Shown: piece after piece, positions 1 through 6,247 of the stretch | Layout: each line of letters opens with the position of its first letter | Numbering within the stretch: position 1 is the first letter of the stretch | NCBI GenBank assembly: GCA_026388365.1 | Contig: JAPLJW010000209.1 | Span: 1-9,416 of the forward strand | Source: Deltaproteobacteria bacterium | GTDB lineage: Bacteria > Desulfobacterota > Syntrophia > Syntrophales > UBA5619 | DNA: 9,416 nt | Direction: 5' to 3' | The notes under the pieces: generated by a model | The model's database searches: none | Told to the model about the DNA's origin: nothing | What the model saw: the letters and a program-made list of their open reading frames with translations, nothing else | Program-made: the position numbers and the translations under genes

Positions 1-407
1 TTGCCGAATTCGATGGTATGGCCGCCGAACTGGCGTTTGCTGATGTTGCCCTCATCGTTGCGGGACAGATGCATGCCCCGGCGCTCGAGCCACTGGATTT
101 CCTCCCATCCCCCCTCCACGATCCGTTTCACCACATCCTGGTCGGAGGTGCAGTCTCCTCCCTTCCAGGTGTCGAACATGTGGTAGATCGGTTTGTCCAT
201 CTTGTCCCGGGGATCGACGGCGGCGAGTCCCCCCTGGGCGGTGCTCGTATGGGATTTCTGGGGGTGGGCCACCTTGGTGACGGCGAGGATCTTGAGATCC
301 GGACGCTTTTCGAGGAGGTGGACCGCACAGCGCAGGCCGGCGCCGCCGGCGCCGATGATTAGGACGTCGCACTGCTGTGTTGCTTGAATGGTCAGACGAT
401 TTCCCAT
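1..407 (-). CDS. sdhA: Succinate dehydrogenase/fumarate reductase flavoprotein subunit, N-terminal part
   Basis: This is the first 135 codons of the FAD subunit that interconverts succinate and fumarate on the inner face of the cytoplasmic membrane; the gene runs off the left edge (the family is about 580-650 aa). Visible marks are a Rossmann dinucleotide motif GAGGAG at residues 19-24 after a hydrophobic beta strand, and the motif SHTSTAQGG at 52-60, whose His53 matches the histidine that covalently holds FAD in this family. The FGGHTIEFG stretch near the edge is also typical. The start ATG (407-405) is preceded by AGGAGA with good spacing. It lies 15 nt after the stop of the anchor gene, so the two are one operon in the order C-A, with the iron-sulfur subunit expected beyond the edge. 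The sequence cannot tell whether the enzyme works as dehydrogenase or fumarate reductase, so frdA is an equally valid name. Confidence 0.93.
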   Translation of the reverse strand, partial: MGNRLTIQATQQCDVLIIGAGGAGLRCAVHLLEKRPDLKILAVTKVAHPQKSHTSTAQGGLAAVDPRDKMDKPIYHMFDTWKGGDCTSDQDVVKRIVEGGWEEIQWLERRGMHLSRNDEGNISKRQFGGHTIEFG

Positions 408-422
408 GTTTGTCTTCTCCTT

Positions 423-1250
423 CTATACGGATACGGTCAGTCGCAGCGCGATGAACAGAAAGACGGCGAACACCACGGCCACGGCCCCGGTGTAAAGGCG
501 CCGGAGCGACCGGGTCCGGATGTAATCCGCCCCGATGGAAAACAGGCCGTACCCGGCATGGTACAGGGCCGAGACAGCCAGAAGGATGTCGACGGCCTTG
601 ATAAAGACGCTCTGCATCCGCAGGATCACGGCCTGCGCCTCATGGGCGACCCCGGGGTTGAGATGCGAAAACAGCAGGTGGGCGGGAATGGCGACGAGCA
701 GAAAGGCGCCGGTGATCCGCTGCAGCTTCCAGTACAGGGTATGCCCGCTCCGCCAGATCCTGGCCCCCACGGCATAGGCCGCAAGCAGGGCCGCCAATAT
801 AAAAAGGAGCCAGAAGAAAAACGGGGAAACGCTCTGGCTCTTCAGGAGGATCAGCAGGCCGAAGACGGCCGCGTACAGCGCGGTCAGGCCGAAGGTCCAG
901 CGGACCATGGTCTCGTCGTTCCGGCTGCCGAAGGACTCGTACAGGATGAGCCGCCCCCCATTGAGGGCATGGAAAACGACGGGCAGGCAGGACAACCAGG
1001 CCAGAAACACGACGATGGGAATGGCCAAAAGTTTCATCTTGGCGTCGTAAACCGCCGGCGTCTGCAGGGAGGAAAGGGTGTAGATGTGGACCATCAGATA
1101 GACGACGAGCCCCACGCCGGAGATCCGGTGGCACCAACTGATCACGTAATGCCAGCCGTAGGATCTCGCCAAGGCTGACAGGAACGGCACCTTTTCCAGG
1201 AGCGGCACTACCCATCCTCCTGACCGACTGCTGATCGTATTGGCTTTCAT
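423..1250 (-). CDS. sdhC: Succinate dehydrogenase/fumarate reductase cytochrome b membrane anchor, long two-halved form
   Basis: A 275-aa integral membrane protein expected to anchor the flavoprotein and iron-sulfur subunits, bind heme b and exchange electrons with quinone. By eye there are about seven hydrophobic segments (near residues 43-60, 74-95, 118-137, 143-162, 179-197, 212-240, 252-271). The protein reads as two similar halves. The first has HRISG at 41-45, His55, and FHALNGGR at 93-100. The second has QRITG at 177-181, His191, and YHAGYG at 230-235 followed by DY at 242-243. His55, His94, His191 and His231 line up with the four heme ligands of type-B di-heme anchors such as Bacillus SdhC, but those are about 200-255 aa with five helices. 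Alternatively it is an SdhC-SdhD fusion. The start ATG at 1250 has GGGAGA upstream. It is the first gene of the operon, followed by sdhA. The family is certain; the exact anchor type is inferred. Confidence 0.9.
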   Translation of the reverse strand: MKANTISSRSGGWVVPLLEKVPFLSALARSYGWHYVISWCHRISGVGLVVYLMVHIYTLSSLQTPAVYDAKMKLLAIPIVVFLAWLSCLPVVFHALNGGRLILYESFGSRNDETMVRWTFGLTALYAAVFGLLILLKSQSVSPFFFWLLFILAALLAAYAVGARIWRSGHTLYWKLQRITGAFLLVAIPAHLLFSHLNPGVAHEAQAVILRMQSVFIKAVDILLAVSALYHAGYGLFSIGADYIRTRSLRRLYTGAVAVVFAVFLFIALRLTVSV

Positions 1251-1283
1251 CTAAACATTCTCCCTCTCAATGAATCCTCGGCT

Positions 1284-1379
1284 TCAGGCCTCTTCCTTCC
1301 TTTGCCCCGCCTTCTTCTCGATACCCTCGGCTTTGGCTATGGTTTCAAGACCCCTCCGATACATGGCGATATCGATCAT
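1284..1379 (-). CDS. Possible 31-aa small ORF in the sdh operon leader
   Basis: A short ORF in the untranslated leader between the proposed sdh promoter and the anchor gene, on the same strand, ending 33 nt before the anchor gene start. It would give a hydrophilic, charged helix-like peptide beginning MIDIAMYRRG and rich in Lys/Glu at its end. A purine-rich GGGAAG sits directly against the ATG, which is poor spacing; a second in-frame ATG (codon 6) has it too far away. I do not recognise the peptide. It could be a real small protein, a regulatory upstream ORF or chance. Confidence 0.25.
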   Translation of the reverse strand: MIDIAMYRRGLETIAKAEGIEKKAGQRKEEA

Positions 1380-1462
1380 CTTCCCGTCTCATGAAGCCGC
1401 CCCTTTCCACTGCGCCTGGGCCTCTCAGCATGACAAGAACTTGCTTTTCTGGGGGTGGGAGT

Positions 1463-1491
1463 GGTATATGACGCGGGGTTTTGCGTGTCAA
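1463..1491 (-). promoter_or_regulatory. Sigma70-type promoter for the sdh operon
   Basis: On the minus strand a perfect TTGACA (-35, plus-strand 1486-1491) is followed after exactly 17 nt by TATACC (-10, plus-strand 1463-1468; four of six consensus bases). Transcription would start near 1456 and give a leader of about 205 nt before the anchor gene at 1250. Upstream DNA (1491-1520) is AT-rich, as often seen for an UP element. The assignment is by motif only. Confidence 0.6.
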
Positions 1492-1596
1492 GAAAATTTT
1501 AAACTTTTTCACTGTTTTCCAATAACCCCTTGCCACGGGTGGGGACAGCAAAGCATGAAAATAATCATATGGTTAGAGATGTCTTTATATAAATGC

Positions 1597-1625
1597 TTGA
1601 CATGAATGAAGCTTTAGTTTAATAG
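1597..1625 (+). promoter_or_regulatory. Sigma70-type promoter for the leuA leader
   Basis: A perfect TTGACA lies at 1597-1602. Candidate -10 boxes are TTTAAT at 1618-1623 (five of six, but a short 15-nt spacer) or TAATAG at 1620-1625 (weaker, 17-nt spacer). The surrounding stretch 1555-1645 is AT-rich compared with the genes. Transcription would begin near 1630, about 60 nt before the leader ORF and about 205 nt before the terminator hairpin, the layout expected for an attenuated operon. Confidence 0.5.
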
Positions 1626-1689
1626 CACCATCAATGTATTATCCCGGACCGGAGAAGGTTCCGGCAAAACGACGACAGGACGTCTTGAA

Positions 1690-1809
1690 ATGACAGCGGT
1701 TGCGGAAAGAGCGAACATCGGAATCAACATTCTGCCCCTCCTTTTGGGTCTCGCTCTTCTTTGCCTTTTCAACAGGCACTGTAGCCCCTTGTTTTTAGGA
1801 CTTCCGTAA
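1690..1809 (+). CDS. leuL: Leucine-rich leader peptide of the leuA attenuator (39 codons)
   Basis: A 39-codon ORF with 11 Leu codons. Eight of them are crowded into codons 15-26 (positions 1732-1767), and three more are at codons 34, 36 and 38 just before the TAA at 1807-1809. Eight of the 11 are CTT, TTG or TTA rather than the CTC/CTG common in leuA, which would make translation more sensitive to charged leucyl-tRNA. An AGGA at 1677-1680 can serve as ribosome binding site for the ATG at 1690. Its place between promoter and terminator, with the stop codon just past the antiterminator arm, is what classical amino-acid attenuation needs. The peptide itself need have no function. The frame stays open upstream to 1618, so the exact start is uncertain. 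The symbol leuL follows the enteric convention. Confidence 0.65.
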   Translation: MTAVAERANIGINILPLLLGLALLCLFNRHCSPLFLGLP

Positions 1810-1839
1810 CCACCGATCATCCGATCAAAACCTAAAGGC
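1791..1839 (+). promoter_or_regulatory. Antiterminator pairing of the leuA attenuator
   Basis: Bases 1791-1799 (GTTTTTAGG) can pair with 1831-1839 (CCTAAAGGC) over nine consecutive positions, seven Watson-Crick and two G-U, across a 31-nt loop. The second arm includes the first six bases of the terminator's 5' arm, so the two helices exclude each other. The first arm lies in the last codons of the leader ORF. A ribosome stalled on the Leu run (1732-1767) would leave it free, giving antitermination; one reaching the stop at 1807 would cover it, giving termination. This was folded by eye; no energies were calculated. Confidence 0.55.
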
Positions 1840-1874
1840 CATGGGCTTTAAAGCCCATGGCCTTTTTTATTTTG
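1834..1874 (+). terminator. Rho-independent terminator (attenuator) upstream of leuA
   Basis: A perfect 16-bp inverted repeat, AAAGGCCATGGGCTTT at 1834-1849 and its complement at 1850-1865, is followed by a T-rich run to 1874. It sits 18 nt before the leuA start, after a leucine-rich leader ORF, so it most likely stops leader transcripts when leucine is plentiful. It also contains an in-frame ATG (1841) that could be mistaken for the leuA start. Confidence 0.88.
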
Positions 1875-1891
1875 TACGAAAGGAGTCAACC

Positions 1892-3469
1892 ATGGATTCA
1901 GCAAAAGAGAGGGTTTTCATATTCGATACGACGCTCCGGGACGGGGAACAGTCACCGGGTGCAAGCATGAACCCGGACGAGAAACTGCGGATCGCCCGTC
2001 AGCTCGAAAAAATGGGCGTCGATATCATCGAGGCCGGATTCCCGGTTGCCTCGGACGGCGATTTCGCCTCCGTCCGGCAGATCGCCATGGAGATCCGGGG
2101 ATGTCAGATCGCCGCGCTGGCCCGGACGGACAAGACCGACATCGACCGGGCCTGGGAGGCGGTGGCCGGGGCCGCAGCCCCCCGGATCCATACCTTCATT
2201 TCCTCATCGGACATCCACCTGAAATATCAGCTCCGCAAATCGCGTGCAGTGGTCCTGAAGGAGGCCTGTGCCGCGGTTGCCCATGCCTGCGGCTATACGC
2301 AAAACGTGGAGTTCTCTCCGATGGATGCGACCCGGAGCGACCGCGACTATCTCTGCGAGATGGTCGAAGCGGTCATCGCTGCAGGGGCGACGACGGTCAA
2401 TATCCCGGACACGGTCGGCTACGCCATTCCGGAGGAGTTCGGAGAGCTGATCGCAACACTCTATGCCCGGGTGAAGCACATCCGCCGGGCGGTGATCTCG
2501 GTCCATTGCCACGACGACCTCGGCCTCGCCACGGCCAACGCCCTTGCGGCCATCAAACGGGGCGCCAGACAGGTGGAGTGTACGATCAACGGGATCGGTG
2601 AGCGGGCGGGAAACAGCGCTATGGAAGAAGTGGTTATGGCTCTCAAGACCCGGAAGGACCTCTTCGGTCTCGAAACGGGGATCAAAACCGAATACATCCA
2701 CCAGACCTCGCGCCTCCTCACACAGATTACCGGCATCCCGGTCCAGCCGAACAAGGCGATCGTCGGGGCGAACGCCTTTGCCCACGAGTCGGGCATCCAC
2801 CAGGACGGCCTGATCAAGGAAAAGATCACCTATGAGATCATGACCCCCCGGTCGGTCGGGATTTCGGAGACCCGCTTCGTTCTCGGCAAGCACTCCGGAC
2901 GCCACGCCATAGCGGAACACCTCCGGGAGATGGGCTACAACCTGAGCGAGGAAGAGCTTCGCAGGGTCTTCTTCAGCTTCAAGGGATTGGCCGACGTCAA
3001 GAAGGAGGTCTTCGACGAAGATCTGGAGGCCATCGTCTATGAGGAAATTTCCCGGGGCGAGGAGAAGTACCGGTTCCTCTATCTCAACGTTGTGAGCGGC
3101 AACGCCACGGTGCCGACGGCCACGATGCAGATGGAGGTCGACGGCAAGATGGTGCAGGAGGCCGGTTTCGGCGTAGGACCCGTCGATGCCACCTTTGCGG
3201 CGATCCGGAAGATCACGAAGACCGACTACCCCCTTCTGAAATATGCCGTCAACGCGGTGACCGGGGGAACCGATGCCCAGGGAGAGGCGACAGTGCAGCT
3301 CAAGTTCGACGGCCGCTCCGCGGTCGGGCGGGGCGCCCATCCCGACGTCCTGGTGGCCTCGGCCAAGGCCTACATCAATGCCCTGAACCGGCTGGAATGG
3401 CTGAATTTGACGGCAGCGGGAAGAAAGGGGGCGCCGATTGCTGCCGGAATGTGTGTAGAAATACCGTAA
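1892..3469 (+). CDS. leuA: 2-isopropylmalate synthase
   Basis: LeuA condenses acetyl-CoA with 2-oxoisovalerate to 2-isopropylmalate, the committed step of leucine synthesis, in the cytoplasm. The catalytic TIM barrel shows DTTLRDGEQ at 12-20 (metal-binding Asp12, catalytic Arg16 and Glu19 region), HCHDDLG at 205-211 with metal-ligand histidines, NGIGERAGN at 233-241 and HESGIHQDG at 298-306. The C-terminal LeuA dimer/regulatory domain (about 395-504) is the site of leucine feedback inhibition. The length of 525 aa is normal. I chose ATG 1892 because AAAGGAG lies just upstream at 1879-1885; the in-frame ATG at 1841 is inside the terminator hairpin. Codons 454-504 lie in a segment repeated at 6464-6618, and the last 21 residues (after Leu504) fall outside it and show no family motif I recognise. 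Expression is probably controlled by the leader attenuator. No other leucine-pathway gene follows within the window. Confidence 0.96.
   Translation: MDSAKERVFIFDTTLRDGEQSPGASMNPDEKLRIARQLEKMGVDIIEAGFPVASDGDFASVRQIAMEIRGCQIAALARTDKTDIDRAWEAVAGAAAPRIHTFISSSDIHLKYQLRKSRAVVLKEACAAVAHACGYTQNVEFSPMDATRSDRDYLCEMVEAVIAAGATTVNIPDTVGYAIPEEFGELIATLYARVKHIRRAVISVHCHDDLGLATANALAAIKRGARQVECTINGIGERAGNSAMEEVVMALKTRKDLFGLETGIKTEYIHQTSRLLTQITGIPVQPNKAIVGANAFAHESGIHQDGLIKEKITYEIMTPRSVGISETRFVLGKHSGRHAIAEHLREMGYNLSEEELRRVFFSFKGLADVKKEVFDEDLEAIVYEEISRGEEKYRFLYLNVVSGNATVPTATMQMEVDGKMVQEAGFGVGPVDATFAAIRKITKTDYPLLKYAVNAVTGGTDAQGEATVQLKFDGRSAVGRGAHPDVLVASAKAYINALNRLEWLNLTAAGRKGAPIAAGMCVEIP
3249..3404 (+). repeat. 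Direct repeat, left copy (3' part of leuA)
   Basis: These 156 bases, inside the leuA regulatory domain, recur at 6464-6618 in the same orientation. Reading the two side by side, the only difference is a run of five G here (3263-3267) against four G there. Homology stops abruptly on both sides: before TCAACG at the left and after GGCTGA at the right. The two copies bracket 3059 bp that carries the wrbA remnant, the SWIM gene and hicAB. This copy lies in the intact leuA gene and is presumably the original. Confidence 0.97.
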
Positions 3470-3496
3470 GGGGCCTGAACGAACCGTGAAAGAAAC

Positions 3497-3715
3497 ACGA
3501 CCCTCCTGCACCACGGCATGATCATCGTCGGCCTTCCCTATGCGTTTCAGGGGCAGATGCGCATTGATGAGGTGACGGGGGGATCCCCCTACGGGGCCTC
3601 AACGATTGCCGGGGGAGATGGGACGCGGACGCCCAGCCCGAACGAACTCGATGCGGCCCGGTTTCAGGGGAAGCATGTCGCACAGATCGCAACCAGGCTG
3701 TTCCGGAAGGTGTGA
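3497..3715 (+). pseudogene. wrbA: C-terminal remnant of a WrbA-type NAD(P)H:quinone oxidoreductase
   Basis: About 72 codons match the C-terminal third of WrbA, a flavodoxin-fold FMN enzyme of about 200 aa that reduces quinones. Recognisable family stretches are [15 protein letters not shown] at the start, [15 protein letters not shown] in the middle, which matches the family's conserved GG(T/S)PYGATTIAGGDG segment, and [14 protein letters not shown] near the end, closing with TGA at 3713-3715. The N-terminal two thirds, including the FMN phosphate-binding loop, are absent: the frame is cut by a TGA at 3476, just after the leuA stop, and WrbA-like sequence begins only near 3497. There is no convincing ribosome binding site for the internal ATG at 3518. 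The fragment was probably left by the rearrangement that built this region. Confidence 0.85.
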
Positions 3716-4020
3716 AAAGATGGCTGTTTTTCCCATTTGTTGGCCGGGAATTCCGGTGACAGCATACATACTGATTGCATAAGAAAACAAATGCTGAGAA
3801 TTACGTAAACTGTTCCCGGAACACACGGCGCGCCTCAGCCGCGCGTACTGCCGCCGTGCTCGACATGGATCGTGGTAGGATCACGCGCGGCCGCAGATGA
3901 TCGGTCATCCGTTCGTCGGCTCATAGCTTTGCGCTCCGGTTTCCTCCGGACGGTCCCTCGCGGTTCCGCCCGTGCCTGGCGCACACAAAAAAGCGAAAGA
4001 TATTTTTCGTTATTTCCCGG
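3716..4020. other. Non-coding 305-bp spacer between wrbA remnant and the SWIM gene
   Basis: The left half (about 3716-3815) is AT-richer and without clear signals; TTACGTAA is the only short palindrome seen (3801-3808). The right part (about 3826-3980) is GC-rich with several short imperfect inverted repeats but no tRNA, no convincing gene and no U-tract terminator. A 29-codon minus-strand ORF (3835-3924) has a GGAG at good distance but resembles nothing I know. The last 35 bases hold the probable terminator of the SWIM gene. Confidence 0.5.
3987..4011 (-). terminator. Possible weak terminator of the SWIM gene
   Basis: Read on the minus strand, CGAAA and TTTCG (plus-strand 4005-4009 and 3994-3998) form a 5-bp stem with a 6-nt loop, followed directly by C and six T (plus-strand A run 3987-3992). 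It lies about 10 nt after the SWIM stop codon. The stem is short and AT-rich, so termination may be partial. Confidence 0.4.
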
Positions 4021-5763
4021 TCACATGATCCGGTCAAGCAGCTTCATAAAATTGCGCTTCGGTTTATGCGCCGCCCGGAGGCCCCGCAAATAATCGGCAA
4101 AGGCCGCGTCCTGATTCAACCGGCTCATCAGCAGACGAATCTTCTTTATCAATGCGGCGGCCTCTTCATAAGCCTGATTGTTTTTCCTCTCCACGATCGG
4201 ACCGATCCATTTTTTATAGACCTCGACAGCATCCTCCGGATGGTTCTGCTCACGATCCGCGGCGAGTCGCATCCAGAGCCGCTCGGAACATCCACCCGCC
4301 TGGGCCTCCTGCCATGCCGCATCGGGATCTTTTTCCCAGAGAAAGATTTCCACGAGGAGGGAGTTGCTGCCCGACAGGTCCCACACCCCCAAAGGCCATC
4401 CTCTAGGCTGTTTCGCCCTGCTGATCTCTTTCCTGATGGAATCAAGCGCCTTTTCCCGCCAAGCCGGCCATTGGTCAATGCGTCCGGCATGGGCCTTCAA
4501 TTTTTGAAAATTCGCCAGGCTTGTGTGATCCGAGAAATCCGCCCACATCAGTTTCATGGCCTCGTCATGAAGCTTGCGGCGGTGATATTCAGCCGCGAGA
4601 AAATCCCTGAGACGCGAATCGGTCCGGTTGGGAAAGGCCTTTATGCCCGCTTCCGCCCATTGAAGGGCTTGGTCATGGTTGCCCGATTTCTTGTAACGCT
4701 CCGCAATCTGAAGATAGTGATAGGCGTAGGACAGGTCTTTTTTCTTTACCTCTACCATGTCTTCGACATCGCCGGACGCCTCTGCCAGGGATTCCATCAT
4801 GTGCGTAATGTTGAACCGGAGATGTGAGCGCTCTGCCCGTTCTGCCTTGTTCGGACCGAGAGGTTTGATCTTCTTCCATTCTTCCTCTGCGAGACGGCGA
4901 TAGACCGCGAGCCCCGTTTCTCCGAGAACCGGGGCATAGGTTGCGGCGGCGCCGTAAAATACGTCCCACTGTCCGTTCAGTTCCCTATCAAAGAGGCGAG
5001 CGGCCAGTTCTTCCGGATTCGGTTTGGCCTTGCGGCAAGCGGCAAGATGCAGGTCCTGCAGGTTCTGGAGAATGTCCCCCATCTCGCCGTTCGAGTCGTC
5101 CACCGATTCGATGGCGCTTTCCACTTCCGTCATGGCATACTCCGCAAGCTCTACCACCTCCTCGGGGCTTTCTTTTAAAAGGCTTTGAAGGGTTTCGAGG
5201 ACGTTGTACACCCGCGCCGCATAAGTCCTCATCTCATAGTATCCGATGAAATCCCCGGGAACGATCGCTTCCCGGATGATTTTTTTCAACGCGGCGGGAC
5301 AGCGTCCTCCTGTGCTTTTGCGCGCCGCCTGCATCATCAGCTTTTCGTGCAACTCGTCGCTTTCCCCTGCCTGCTGCAGGATCAGCTCGACGAGAACCTT
5401 TTTCTCAAGGGTTTCCAAGTAACCTTTTACGTCCTTCCTCGTAACATCGACACGATCTCCTCTGCCGGCTTTTTTGACCTTACCCTCGGTCTTCTGCTCA
5501 AGACAGGACAGCCCAACGGCCACGCAATGTTTGCAGAATGATCCGTCATCGCCCATCGGACAGGTGCATGAATAGTCCAGCTCGCCGTCATTTTCCCGGA
5601 GCGTAACGGTGTAGGTATGCGTCCCCTTGACTTTGGCCGTAACGACGCAATTACGCTCGGACAATGACCGGACCAGGCCGCGGTTAAAATAGACTTCGCC
5701 CCGGGCGAAGGAGCGCGAACCCGCGAGACGGCGAAGGGCATCGAGTTTCAATATCCGTTTCAT
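4021..5763 (-). CDS. SWIM zinc-finger protein of unknown function, helical-repeat C-terminus
   Basis: A 580-aa protein with an N-terminal SWIM zinc finger: CTCP at 66-69 and CKH at 77-79 give the Cys-x-Cys...Cys-x-His ligand set (Cys66, Cys68, Cys77, His79). SWIM fingers are thought to bind DNA or protein partners. The rest is long, charged and strongly helical. Parts around 370-480, such as the stretch with HYLQIAERYKKSGNHDQAL, look like TPR-type helix pairs, consistent with a protein-binding scaffold. It resembles the uncharacterised SWIM family described by COG4715. No enzyme motif was seen. The start ATG at 5763 has GAGAGG upstream; the frame is open further upstream, but that part runs antisense into hicA and is implausible. 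No transmembrane segment or signal peptide is present. It is divergent from hicAB and lies between the two leuA repeats, so it is probably accessory; its role is unknown. Confidence 0.88.
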   Translation of the reverse strand: MKRILKLDALRRLAGSRSFARGEVYFNRGLVRSLSERNCVVTAKVKGTHTYTVTLRENDGELDYSCTCPMGDDGSFCKHCVAVGLSCLEQKTEGKVKKAGRGDRVDVTRKDVKGYLETLEKKVLVELILQQAGESDELHEKLMMQAARKSTGGRCPAALKKIIREAIVPGDFIGYYEMRTYAARVYNVLETLQSLLKESPEEVVELAEYAMTEVESAIESVDDSNGEMGDILQNLQDLHLAACRKAKPNPEELAARLFDRELNGQWDVFYGAAATYAPVLGETGLAVYRRLAEEEWKKIKPLGPNKAERAERSHLRFNITHMMESLAEASGDVEDMVEVKKKDLSYAYHYLQIAERYKKSGNHDQALQWAEAGIKAFPNRTDSRLRDFLAAEYHRRKLHDEAMKLMWADFSDHTSLANFQKLKAHAGRIDQWPAWREKALDSIRKEISRAKQPRGWPLGVWDLSGSNSLLVEIFLWEKDPDAAWQEAQAGGCSERLWMRLAADREQNHPEDAVEVYKKWIGPIVERKNNQAYEEAAALIKKIRLLMSRLNQDAAFADYLRGLRAAHKPKRNFMKLLDRIM

Positions 5764-5870
5764 AAAAATCCTCTCTGTCTTGAACCGACCTGCAATCAGC
5801 GGAATACGGCAAGCGATTTGCGGTAAGTGGAGAGAAGTGGAAAGAAATATGGATGTCTTTCCGTTTCTTG

Positions 5871-5885
5871 TGTTACAATATAACA
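5871..5885. promoter_or_regulatory. Palindrome and -10-like element in the SWIM/hicAB divergent region
   Basis: TGTTA-N5-TAACA forms a perfect 5+5 palindrome at 5871-5885. It overlaps two -10-like hexamers on the plus strand (TACAAT 5874-5879, TATAAC 5879-5884), about 90 nt before hicA; I see no good -35 box. Such an overlap is what an autoregulatory operator would look like. However, the HicB here lacks a visible DNA-binding domain, so the binding protein is unknown. A second inverted repeat, AAGCGGAA at 5888-5895 and TTCCGCTT at 5934-5941, follows. Confidence 0.4.
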
Positions 5886-5974
5886 AAAAGCGGAACATCT
5901 GTCCACCTATAGCGGGTGATATGATGGATAATATTCCGCTTATTACACTGTTCGACCAGTCGGCAACCAACAGA

Positions 5975-6247
5975 ATGACGACCAAGCGAAAGATACTCCA
6001 AAGGATATTAGCAGGGTCGAAGAACATCCGCTTCTCTGATATGGTAGGATTGGCGAAGGGGTTCGGATTCCGACTTTCTCGCACAGAGGGAAGCCACCAC
6101 ATTTTCGTGCATCCCGACATTCCGGAGCTTCTGAACCTGCAGGAGGTTAAAGGACAAGCAAAGCCTTACCAGATGCGCCAGTTCTTGAAGCTGGTCGAAC
6201 GTTACAGCCTGAAACTAAAGGAGGAGAGATGGGAGACTACCATATAA
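5975..6247 (+). CDS. hicA: HicA-family mRNA interferase toxin
   Basis: A 90-aa toxin of a type II toxin-antitoxin pair; HicA proteins have a double-stranded RNA-binding-like fold and cleave mRNA until held by HicB. The catalytic signature GSHHIFVHP is at 39-47, with His41 the expected active-site histidine. The stretch KGQAKPYQMRQFLKLVERY near the end is typical of the roughly 85-90-aa HicA subgroup. I start at ATG 5975 because the subgroup begins with MT-(K)RK; the longer upstream frame (from 5780) adds unconserved sequence. No clear ribosome binding site precedes this ATG, so toxin translation may be weak, in contrast to the strong site of hicB. The gene overlaps hicB by 19 nt, the usual toxin-first order. 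GC around the pair is lower than in the flanking genes. Confidence 0.92.
   Translation: MTTKRKILQRILAGSKNIRFSDMVGLAKGFGFRLSRTEGSHHIFVHPDIPELLNLQEVKGQAKPYQMRQFLKLVERYSLKLKEERWETTI

Noticed and set aside
384..1178. Long plus-strand ORF (264 codons) opposite the sdh anchor gene
   Set aside because: Low-complexity, Gly/Gln/Asp-rich product typical of the antisense of a hydrophobic GC-rich gene; the minus strand has clear family motifs.
1614..1820. 68-codon minus-strand ORF across the leuA leader
   Set aside because: It is antisense to the leader, has no ribosome binding site or recognisable domain, and its frame is explained by the structured leader.
1614..1880. T-box riboswitch as the leuA control element
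   Set aside because: No conserved T-box core (GGTGGNACCGCG-like) or specifier-stem arrangement was found. The Leu-rich ORF plus mutually exclusive helices explain the terminator better.
1841..1891. Upstream in-frame ATG that would add 17 residues to LeuA
   Set aside because: It lies inside the terminator hairpin with no ribosome binding site, while ATG 1892 has AAAGGAG at the right distance and gives the normal LeuA N-terminus.
2204..3514. 436-codon minus-strand ORF opposite leuA
   Set aside because: Antisense shadow of leuA, without motifs and without a plausible start.
3835..3924. 29-codon minus-strand ORF in the 3716-4020 spacer
   Set aside because: A GGAG precedes it, but the peptide is unrecognised, Arg/Ser/Ala-rich and set in GC-rich DNA where short ORFs arise by chance.
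3826..3980. tRNA or structured RNA in the GC-rich spacer
   Set aside because: No T-loop or anticodon-stem pattern could be placed; the inverted repeats are short and imperfect.
5764..6120. N-terminal extension of the SWIM protein to 699 aa
   Set aside because: It would run antisense through hicA and its control region; ATG 5763 has a ribosome binding site and starts just ahead of the SWIM domain.
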